Origin: Streptomyces seoulensis
GTDB taxonomy: Bacteria; Actinomycetota; Actinomycetes; Streptomycetales; Streptomycetaceae
Assembly: GCF_022846655.1 (NCBI RefSeq)
Contig: NZ_AP025667.1
Span: 2,579,001-2,643,000, forward strand
Direction of reading: 5' to 3'
DNA length: 64,000 nucleotides
The translations under genes were made by a program, and so were the position numbers. Within the stretch, counting starts at the first letter, position 1. Every line of letters starts with the position of its first letter. Under the pieces are notes generated by a model, which did no database searches, was not told the DNA's origin, and saw only the letters and a list, made by a program, of their open reading frames with translations. Below are positions 41,940-49,083 of this stretch, in pieces.

Positions 41940-44900
41940 CGGCGGGTCACCTCGTCGGGCGGCTGCACACTGCCGTTGACGACCAGGAAGTCCGTCTTCA
42001 CCGGGGAGAAGCCGGGGCCGCTCGCGGTGATGGTGCGCGGACCCGTCTGGTCCTTGGCGAGGATCAGGAGCTGCCCGATGAACGTGCCGTCCGGCAGCGG
42101 CACCGTCGGCGCCGCGGCGGCCGTGATGCCGGGCTTCCAGCGGAACCGGACCGGGACGCCGGGCGGGAAGTCCTTGCCGCGCACCGAGGTCACGAAGCCG
42201 GGCTTGCCGATCGGCGGCACGGCGACGATCTTCGGCTGGAGGACGCGCAACCGCTGCCGGGCCGAGTTGTCGCCCCGGTCGGCGTCCGTGCCGGTGGTGG
42301 TCAGGGTGCCGGTGACCTCGGCGGTCAGCGCCTTCTTGGGGCTGAGCACCACCTGGAGGGTGCTGCGGGCGCCGGGCGCCAGATCGGGCAGCGCGCACAG
42401 CCAGTCGGCGTCGCAGCCCGGCGGGGGGCCGTTGTCCGGCACGTTCGCGGGGAGCCCGATGCGCAGCCGGAGCCCGGTGGCCAGGGCGTTGCGGCCGTTG
42501 CGGACGGTGTACGTGACGACCACACGGCCGCCGACATAGCCGGGGTTGGGATTCGCGGTGACCGTCACACCCGGGCCGGCCTTCGGCGCCGGGGGCTCCG
42601 GAACCGGGGGTGCCGGGGGCGCGGGCGGCACCGGCGGCGTGGTGGGCGGCGTCGGAGTGGGCGGGGTCGGGCTCGGCGTCGGGTCCGGCGGCGCGGGTGC
42701 CTCGCGCACCGGCACCACCGTCCGGTCGGCGTTGTCGGTCGGGTCGGGGTCGATCACGGCGCCGGTCACCGACCAGTCGACGGGCTGGTCGCCAGGCGCG
42801 ACCCCGGTGAGGGTGACGGTCACCGGGACGGTGGCGCCGGGCGGCACCACTCCCAGGTCGCAGGTGAGAGCGCGCGCGTCGCAGTTCCGGCCGGGCGCGG
42901 TCAGCCCGGTGACGGTCGCCCCGAGAGGCGGCGCCACGGTGAACCGGGTGCCGGGCGAGGCCGCCGGGCCCTGGTTCACGACGTCGACGCGGACGGTGCC
43001 AGTACGGCCGACGGTCACCTGGCCCGAGGTGTCGGGGGCCCGCACCGCCAGGTCCACGGACTGCTGGACCGACGGCTCCTTCTGACGGCCCCCCAGCCCG
43101 GTGGTGAGCGGGGTCAGGGCGCCCGACTCCACGTCCACCCGGCTCAGCTTCTCCGGGCTGTTCACCGCGAGTCGGGCGCGCGAGCTGAACACCAGACCCG
43201 TGCCGTCGGCCGTCCAGGCGGCGTCACGCGGCTGGTAGGGACCCGTCGCCGTGGCGTCCGGCAGCTCCCGGCCGCAGGCGCCCGGCAGATCGCGGGCGGC
43301 GGCGGGCAGCAGCACCCGGCAGTCGTCGCCCGACACCGAGGTGAGCAGGAGTCCGCCCTGCTGGTCGGCGCGGCCGCCGCCCGCCTTGCGGTTGAAGGCG
43401 ATGGTCAGCCCGTCGGGGGAGAAGGCCGGGCTGTCGTCGATGACGTCGCAGGCACCGGGGCACTCGGCGGCGCTGATGTCGCGCTGCTGGTCGAGCCGGT
43501 CCACCGGCACGGTCCAGATGTGCTTGTTGCCGTTGCCGCCGTCGATGATCTGCGTACGGGTGAAGGCGAGCCGGGTGCCGTCCGACGACCAGGTGGGCTG
43601 GGCGTCGGTGCCCTGCGTCTGCCCGGCCGGCGGGGTGATCGTGCCCCGGAGCGCGCCGGTGGCCAGGTCGGCGACGAGTACGCGGCTGGGCCCGGCCGCG
43701 TCCCCGGTCCCGCCCGGTGAAGTCCGCCGGAAGGCGATGGACTTGCCGTCGGGGGAGATGGTCGGGTCGGTGTCCCAGTCCTTGGGGCCGCGCCCGGCCA
43801 GCGGCAGGGCCCGGGGGTTCGAGCCGTCGGCGTCGGCCAGCCAGATCCGCTCGATGCGTCCGGCGTCGGAGTCCTCGAACCGGGTCAGCACGATCCGCCG
43901 CCCGTCCGGGGTGTAGTTCTGCCGCTCCGTCCACGGGTCGGACCCGGCGGCGGGCTGGAACAGCGGGTCCTTCGTGGGATCGGTGTTGGTGTCGGCCGCC
44001 GGGTCCTCCTTGAGGATGGTCAGGCCCAGGTCGCGCGGGTCCGAGCCGTCCGCACGGGCGTCCTGGAGGGTCACCACGTGCGGTCCCGAGGCGGTGGTGC
44101 GGTCCACCACGGCCCCGCCGCCCTGGACCGGTCCGAGCCAGGTGGCCGTCCCGACCTCGCGGTCCTCGTTCAGCACCAGCGAGCGGTTGCCGTCGTCGTC
44201 GGAGTGCACGACCGTCTTGAAGACGTGGTCGTAATCGCCCTCGCAGGTGCAGTCGCGGTCCGGGCTGAGGAACAGCAACTGGTTCCCGTCGGGCAACCAG
44301 GCTGCCCCATGGGTACGCCAGCCTGCCTCCGTGCTGCCCAGCAGCGGACCGCCGTCACCCGAACTCGCGTAGACGTAGCGCAGCTCGGGGCCGTCGGCGT
44401 CGGTCGCGGTGTAGGCGACGATGTCGCGCTTGTCCGGGTTGTCCAGCGGGTTCCACGCCGGCTCGCTCGCCGTGCCGTTCGCCGGATCGGTGACCCGGTT
44501 AGCTGTGCCGCCCTGGAGCGGGCGGACATAGATCTGCTGACCCGCGAGCGGATCGGCGTCACTGGAGTACGCGAGCCGCTGCCCGTCCGGAGACACCGTC
44601 GGGCACTCCTCGTCGGCCGGGGTGTTCGTCAGCCGGGTCAGACCCGTGCCGTCGGTACGCACCAGCCACAGGTCGCGCTGGGTCGTCCCGCCGGCGCCGC
44701 CGGGTTCGGCCGAGTCGAAGACGACCGCCCCGCCGTCCGGCGTCAGCCGCGGATGCGCCGCGTCCCGGCCGCTGGTCAGGCGGCGTACGGAGCCGTCGGC
44801 GGCCCGCAGATAGATCTGCGGGTTCCGCTCGTCCCGGCGGCTGGCGAAGACCAACTGATCGCCCAGCGCCGAGGGGTCCACGTCGTAGTGGGTCGCGCCG

Positions 44901-45133
44901 GCGCCGAACAGCGGGGTGCTGGACGTCGTGGTCGCCACCCGGCCGAGGCTCCGGTGCCGGGTGCCCGCGAAGGCGATCCGGGTCACCGAGCCGTCACCGG
45001 CCCGTGGCCGAGCCTTCGCCGTACCGGGACCGGCGGCCGCGGTCACCGCCAGCAGGGGGACCAGCAGCAGCAATGCCAAGCCGATCCGCTCCAGCGGGTA
45101 CCGCCACCCGCCGGCCTTGTCCGTGCCCGTCAC
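41936..45133 (-). CDS. Secreted TolB-like beta-propeller protein with CARDB/DUF11-type domains
   Basis: 1065 residues from GTG 45133. A signal peptide or signal anchor covers residues about 15-38 (IGLALLLLVPLLAVTAAAG). Residues about 50-680 are WD40-like PD40 repeats with repeated DG/PDG turns (LTPDGGAVVFDS, VSPDGQRLAYSS, ISPDGKSIAFRR). CARDB/DUF11 Ig-like domains (about 690-800 and 865-955), separated by a Pro/Thr-rich linker, precede a terminal IPT-like domain. It is the first gene of the CIS operon, coupled by 4 nt to the cap gene. An exported propeller is odd for a cytoplasmic machine; it may act as an external receptor or anchor (inference). Confidence 0.8.
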   Translation of the reverse strand: MTGTDKAGGWRYPLERIGLALLLLVPLLAVTAAAGPGTAKARPRAGDGSVTRIAFAGTRHRSLGRVATTTSSTPLFGAGATHYDVDPSALGDQLVFASRRDERNPQIYLRAADGSVRRLTSGRDAAHPRLTPDGGAVVFDSAEPGGAGGTTQRDLWLVRTDGTGLTRLTNTPADEECPTVSPDGQRLAYSSDADPLAGQQIYVRPLQGGTANRVTDPANGTASEPAWNPLDNPDKRDIVAYTATDADGPELRYVYASSGDGGPLLGSTEAGWRTHGAAWLPDGNQLLFLSPDRDCTCEGDYDHVFKTVVHSDDDGNRSLVLNEDREVGTATWLGPVQGGGAVVDRTTASGPHVVTLQDARADGSDPRDLGLTILKEDPAADTNTDPTKDPLFQPAAGSDPWTERQNYTPDGRRIVLTRFEDSDAGRIERIWLADADGSNPRALPLAGRGPKDWDTDPTISPDGKSIAFRRTSPGGTGDAAGPSRVLVADLATGALRGTITPPAGQTQGTDAQPTWSSDGTRLAFTRTQIIDGGNGNKHIWTVPVDRLDQQRDISAAECPGACDVIDDSPAFSPDGLTIAFNRKAGGGRADQQGGLLLTSVSGDDCRVLLPAAARDLPGACGRELPDATATGPYQPRDAAWTADGTGLVFSSRARLAVNSPEKLSRVDVESGALTPLTTGLGGRQKEPSVQQSVDLAVRAPDTSGQVTVGRTGTVRVDVVNQGPAASPGTRFTVAPPLGATVTGLTAPGRNCDARALTCDLGVVPPGATVPVTVTLTGVAPGDQPVDWSVTGAVIDPDPTDNADRTVVPVREAPAPPDPTPSPTPPTPTPPTTPPVPPAPPAPPVPEPPAPKAGPGVTVTANPNPGYVGGRVVVTYTVRNGRNALATGLRLRIGLPANVPDNGPPPGCDADWLCALPDLAPGARSTLQVVLSPKKALTAEVTGTLTTTGTDADRGDNSARQRLRVLQPKIVAVPPIGKPGFVTSVRGKDFPPGVPVRFRWKPGITAAAAPTVPLPDGTFIGQLLILAKDQTGPRTITASGPGFSPVKTDFLVVNGSVQPPDEVTRR

Positions 45134-45286
45134 GGGCCCACCTCACCGTCCGCACTCCGCTTCCCACAACCGCCCGCCATCCTGGCGCCGCCGTCCCTGG
45201 TGCGGCAGGGCCGTCGGGACGCTCTCGGGGGAAGGGGCGGAGGGGCTTTCGGGCAGTGTGCCGACAGCCGATGGTCAATACACCTG

Positions 45287-46000
45287 TCAGATCAAGCCGT
45301 TACGCAGGGCATAGCCCACCGCGTGGGCACGGTTGCGGAGCTGCAGCCGGGTGATCACCTCGTGCAGCACGTTCTTCACCGTGCGCTCCGAGTACGAGGT
45401 CTTGCGGGCGATCTCGCCGGTGTCCAGCCCTTCGGCCACCAGTCGCAGCATCTCCGTCTCGCGCGGCGCGAGCGTGGACAGCGACGCCGCCCGCGGATCG
45501 AGCGGCGAGCGCTGCATGCTGCCCACATGCGTGAGGAGTTTGGCGAGCAGATCACCGGGCAGCATGCCTTCTCCGTTGGCTATGGCGAGGACCAGACGCA
45601 GCAGCCGGTCCTGGTCGGCCTCGGCGCGGCGGAGCACCGCGGCGACACCGCTGTCTATGGCGCGCTGGAGGGCGTCACCCGACTCGAAGGTGCCGACCAC
45701 CAGGCCGGTACGGGTCGCCGAGTCGTGGCGCAGCCGGTTCAGCAGCGCCGACGTCTCGTCGTCCACCGTGTCGACGGTGATCAGGGAGACCTGGGCGCTG
45801 TCGGCCGACCCGGCGTCGACGAACTCGATCTCGGGGCGCTGGCGCAACTGGTGCACGATGCCGACGTAGAGGACGGGATCGGGGGCGTAGACGGTGACGG
45901 ACACCCGCTCGGGCCGTCCGGCGGGGGTGGTCCAGGGAGCGGTGTGGGCCGCGGGGGCCGCGGTGGCGGGACGATTGGCCTGAGGGCAGCTCGTGGTCAT
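45287..46000 (-). CDS. LuxR-family transcriptional regulator, probable CIS regulator
   Basis: 237 residues from ATG 46000. The C-terminal LuxR HTH is clear (LAPRETEMLRLVAEGLDTGE, then SERTVKNVLHEVITRL). The N-terminal part (about 30-150) resembles a receiver-like domain (VSVTVYAPDPVLYVGIVHQL) but lacks an obvious phosphorylatable Asp in the usual place, so it may be an atypical orphan regulator. It is immediately upstream of the CIS operon (153 nt) in the same direction and divergent from the Ig-like membrane-protein gene. Both are candidate targets. Confidence 0.85.
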   Translation of the reverse strand: MTTSCPQANRPATAAPAAHTAPWTTPAGRPERVSVTVYAPDPVLYVGIVHQLRQRPEIEFVDAGSADSAQVSLITVDTVDDETSALLNRLRHDSATRTGLVVGTFESGDALQRAIDSGVAAVLRRAEADQDRLLRLVLAIANGEGMLPGDLLAKLLTHVGSMQRSPLDPRAASLSTLAPRETEMLRLVAEGLDTGEIARKTSYSERTVKNVLHEVITRLQLRNRAHAVGYALRNGLI

Positions 46001-46217
46001 GAGTCCTGTTTCCGTCGAAACGTGTGGGGGGTGGAGCGGCGCGCCGTGGAGCAACGTGCGGGACCGAGCGGCGGAAGTCGGCCCGCGCACCGTCTTCGAG
46101 GGCCAACTGAGGCCATCCGGAGGGGAGTCGGAGAGAGCTGTCCGGGGCACGAGCGCTGCCCGTGGGCTTGCCCTCGCGTCTCTCGGAGGAGAAGGGGCCG
46201 CGTCATACGGTCACCGT
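46001..46217. promoter_or_regulatory. Divergent promoter region of the LuxR regulator and Ig-like protein genes
   Basis: 217 nt between divergent starts. TACGGT at 46206-46211 is a possible -10 only 7 nt before the GTG at 46218, which would make the rightward transcript nearly leaderless; that gene lacks a nearby ribosome site. GGAGGAGAAGGGG lies too far upstream (about 46184) to serve it. No clear operator palindrome was found. Confidence 0.4.
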
Positions 46218-47564
46218 GTGACGTCTCCAGCACCCACCCCAAGCCCCGGCGCGCCCGGTTCCGACATCCCCGCGGTGTCGGTGACGCCCGGCGGCCTCGC
46301 CACCACCACCCTGACCGTCCGCAACGACAGCGACATCGTCGAGGCATACGGCCTCGAGGTGGTCGGCGAGTGCGCGGCCTGGGCCACGGTGGAGCCCGCG
46401 CGCGTGTCCCTCTATCCGGGCACCTCCGAGACGGTGACCATCCGCCTCGAACCCCCGAGGTCCCCCGAGGTCCGGGCCGGTGAGCTGCCGCTCGCCGTGC
46501 GCGTGCTGCCGACGGAGCACCCCGAGGCGGTACGGGTGCCCGAATCGACCGTCCACGTCGAGGAGTTCAGGCAACTGCGCGCGGAGATCGCTCCGCGCCG
46601 GCGCCGGGGCTGGCTGCGCGGCCGCTACCGCCTCGCCCTGCGCAACGAGGGCAACAGCCCGGTCACGCTGGGCTTCACCCCCGCCCAGCCCGGCGAGGAA
46701 CTGCGCTTCACCGTCAAGCCGGCCGAACAGAAGCTGGAGCCGGGCGAGTCCGCCGAGGTGGGCCTGCGGGCGCGCATCGGCAAGCCCGTGTGGTTCGGCG
46801 CCCCCGTCATCTGGCCCTTCACGGTCACCGTCGCCGAGACGGCGGAACCCGACTCGGCGCGGCCGGAGCCGGCCGACACCATCCGCACGCCGCTGGACGC
46901 GGAGTTCGTGCAGATCCCGGTGTTCCCCAAGTGGCTGCTCGCCGTACTCGCCGCTCTGGTCGCCCTGCTCCTCGCCTGGTTCACCCTCGTGCGGCCCGCC
47001 GTGCGCAGTGCCGCCAAGGAGGCGGCCGACGAGGTCGTCCAGCAGCGGCCCACCCCTGGCGGCGACGAGCAGTCGGGGCAGGGCACCGGCAGTGGCGGCG
47101 GCCGGCCCGGCACCGGCAGCGGCGGCGCGGGCACCCAGCCGGGCACCGGTGGCGGCGGCGCGGGCACCGAGACCGGTCCGGACGGTGGCGGCGGCGGTGT
47201 CGCCGGTGGCCAGCAGGGCTCGGCCACCATCGACGTGCAGACGGCCGGCGGTGCGGACAAGACCGGCACCTACAAGGTCCCCGAGGGCAAGGTGTTCGGG
47301 ATCACCGACATCGTCGTCGCCAACTTCCAAGGCGACGAAGGGGTGTTGACGATCAACTTCGGCGAGCGGAAGATCACGACGATCGCGCTGGAGACCTTCC
47401 GCAACCAGGACTATCACTGGGTCACCCCCATCAGGATCGCCGCGAACGACACGGTCACCGCCCAGGTCACCTGCGCCAAGCCGGGCACCCCGGCCACCGG
47501 CAGGCGGGCACAGGAGTGTCATGAGGTGCTCAACGTCAGCGGGGTGCTCAGTAGCACCAGGTGA
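46218..47564 (+). CDS. Membrane-anchored Ig-like protein associated with the CIS cluster
   Basis: About 448 residues from GTG 46218, the first in-frame start after the regulatory region; the ribosome site is weak. Residues about 15-215 are two Ig-like/MSP-type domains (LATTTLTVRNDSDIVEAYGL; RLALRNEGNSPVTLGFTPAQ). A single TM helix follows at about 235-257 (WLLAVLAALVALLLAWFTLV), then a Gly-rich linker (about 275-330) and a small beta domain (about 335-448; TGTYKVPEGKVFGITDIVVA). No hydrolase motif is seen. The 13-bp-stem terminator follows. It may present a ligand-binding domain outside the cell, or act with the TolB-like protein. Confidence 0.7.
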   Translation: MTSPAPTPSPGAPGSDIPAVSVTPGGLATTTLTVRNDSDIVEAYGLEVVGECAAWATVEPARVSLYPGTSETVTIRLEPPRSPEVRAGELPLAVRVLPTEHPEAVRVPESTVHVEEFRQLRAEIAPRRRRGWLRGRYRLALRNEGNSPVTLGFTPAQPGEELRFTVKPAEQKLEPGESAEVGLRARIGKPVWFGAPVIWPFTVTVAETAEPDSARPEPADTIRTPLDAEFVQIPVFPKWLLAVLAALVALLLAWFTLVRPAVRSAAKEAADEVVQQRPTPGGDEQSGQGTGSGGGRPGTGSGGAGTQPGTGGGGAGTETGPDGGGGGVAGGQQGSATIDVQTAGGADKTGTYKVPEGKVFGITDIVVANFQGDEGVLTINFGERKITTIALETFRNQDYHWVTPIRIAANDTVTAQVTCAKPGTPATGRRAQECHEVLNVSGVLSSTR

Positions 47565-47613
47565 CAAGGGCGTCACGGACATGCTCACGGACACGCGCCG
47601 TGATGCAAAGCCG

Positions 47614-47656
47614 CGACAGGGCCGGGCGTTCGGAAAACGGACCCCCGGCCCTGTCG
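47614..47656 (+). terminator. Strong hairpin after the Ig-like protein gene
   Basis: A perfect 13-bp stem (CGACAGGGCCGGG / CCCGGCCCTGTCG) with a 17-nt loop that itself contains CGTT/AACG pairing. It lies 50 nt after the stop codon and separates this unit from the cargo gene at 47824. Confidence 0.88.
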
Positions 47657-47823
47657 GTCATGTGACCGATTTACTCAGCTATGTTCGGGTGTCTTGGCTG
47701 AATTTCTCTCGGTAACCGCGTGTAGGCGCGATTCACGACGAATAAAACTTGGCTTGATCTCCTCTCCCTACCGGAGCGGGGTCACCTTCATGATCCGGTT
47801 CCGCTCGAGTGGGGTGAGGGAGC

Positions 47824-49059
47824 GTGTTGCGCAGGCACAGGCACGGGACGGACCGGGACGGAACGCACGGCACCGACGCGACACGACCGGGGACCGGCGC
47901 ACCGGCCGCGCCCCTCCTGGCGCTCCAGCGGTCGGCGGGCAACGCCGCGGTGTCCCGCCTGGTCGAGCACGCCCGGTCGGAGGAGGTCGTGCAGCGGTCG
48001 CCCGAATCCTCGCGGCCGCCCTCGCGCGCCTCCCAGAAGTCCGAGGAGTCACAGCGGAGCGAGAACTCCCAGGCGTCCGCCCACTCGATGACGCCGGCCG
48101 ACCGGCGGCAGATCAAGTTCACCCAGGACAAGGCCGAACTCCTCCGGCGCGTCGGCAGGATCAAGGCGCTGACGGAGATGGACGGCTTCATGTCCGGCAT
48201 CGAGGGCTTCCTCGACAACATCGAGGCCGACATGAGGGCCGGGCAGCCCACCGGGGTGGACGAGGGCGCCATCAGCCGGATCATCACCGGATTCCATGAC
48301 CCCCGGGTGCAGGGTCATCGCGTCCAGTACTCCTGGTACGCCCAGCAGCAGGACAAGGAGGGCTTCCAGGAGTCGCTCGACCGGGTCGCCGCCGCCTCGG
48401 CCGAACACGGGCAGCTCTGGGCCAAGATGAACTCCGCCATTCCCACGGAGGACGCGAGCGTGGGCCGGGGCGTGGTCCTCGAGGCGTCCGTCCAGGGCCG
48501 CATCTTCGACGGCCTCCTCTTCGGACTGCCCACCTGGAGCGCCTCCGATGCCCTCGCCGCGCTCTGGAAGCGCCTGTCGACGACGTACGTGCAGGCCCTC
48601 ACCGGCACCGTCACCGCCCACGCCCTGGACGGCACCGTAGGCAACAGCGTGCTCAGCACCCTGGAGTGGCCCGAGCTGCGTCAGCGGATCGCCGACGGTG
48701 CGGTGGACGGACTGGTCTTCGTCGTCTACCACTCCCATGACGACCCGTCGGGCGGCCCGGCCGTCCTCGAACCGGTCGAGAGCTTCCACGTCCGTACGCA
48801 GAAGGAGTTCGAGGACCTGCCCCAGGCGCCGACCGACCAGGCATGGCGCGACAAGCAGAGCGTCATCGACCAGGAGCAGCGCGGTGCCCTCGCCGACATC
48901 CACTCGCGCGAGGAGGAGATCGCCGCCCTCGACGTGTTCGTCAGCGAACTGTTCCGCAGTCACGGGCGTGACCTGCGTTTCCGGGACACCAGCACCCCGC
49001 CCAACACGCGGGCGGGCTCCGCCCGTGAATCGCCCCGGTCGGGCTCGCCCGGCGCCTGA
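47824..49059 (+). CDS. Putative CIS cargo/effector with LQRSAGNAAV motif
   Basis: 411 residues from GTG 47824 (GAGGGAG upstream). Residues 34-46 read LQRSAGNAAVSRL, the short motif often found at the start of DUF4157 and other eCIS-associated cargo proteins. It is shared with the nuclease at 49084-50760. A Ser/Glu-rich disordered stretch (about 55-90) precedes a helical region (about 95-215) and an alpha/beta domain (about 215-340; VVLEASVQGRIFDGLLFG ... GLVFVVYHSHDD), then a Glu-rich helix. The catalytic identity is unknown; the conserved-looking core could be a toxin domain. It is convergent with the nuclease effector gene. Confidence 0.7.
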   Translation: MLRRHRHGTDRDGTHGTDATRPGTGAPAAPLLALQRSAGNAAVSRLVEHARSEEVVQRSPESSRPPSRASQKSEESQRSENSQASAHSMTPADRRQIKFTQDKAELLRRVGRIKALTEMDGFMSGIEGFLDNIEADMRAGQPTGVDEGAISRIITGFHDPRVQGHRVQYSWYAQQQDKEGFQESLDRVAAASAEHGQLWAKMNSAIPTEDASVGRGVVLEASVQGRIFDGLLFGLPTWSASDALAALWKRLSTTYVQALTGTVTAHALDGTVGNSVLSTLEWPELRQRIADGAVDGLVFVVYHSHDDPSGGPAVLEPVESFHVRTQKEFEDLPQAPTDQAWRDKQSVIDQEQRGALADIHSREEEIAALDVFVSELFRSHGRDLRFRDTSTPPNTRAGSARESPRSGSPGA

Positions 49060-49075
49060 ACGCGGCGCCGGGCGA
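49045..49075. terminator. Hairpin overlapping the end of the cargo gene
   Basis: A 12-bp inverted repeat (TCGCCCGGCGCC / GGCGCCGGGCGA) whose loop holds the TGA stop codon of the cargo gene. The convergent nuclease gene ends 9 nt beyond it, so it can stop both transcripts. Confidence 0.8.
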
Positions 49076-49083
49076 AGCCGGGC

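Noticed and set aside
25945..45133. Prophage or type VI secretion interpretation of the tail-like genes
   Set aside because: No capsid, portal, terminase, lysis or integrase genes, and no TssJLM membrane complex; DUF4255, AAA+ ATPase and DUF4157 neighbours fit an eCIS-type system.
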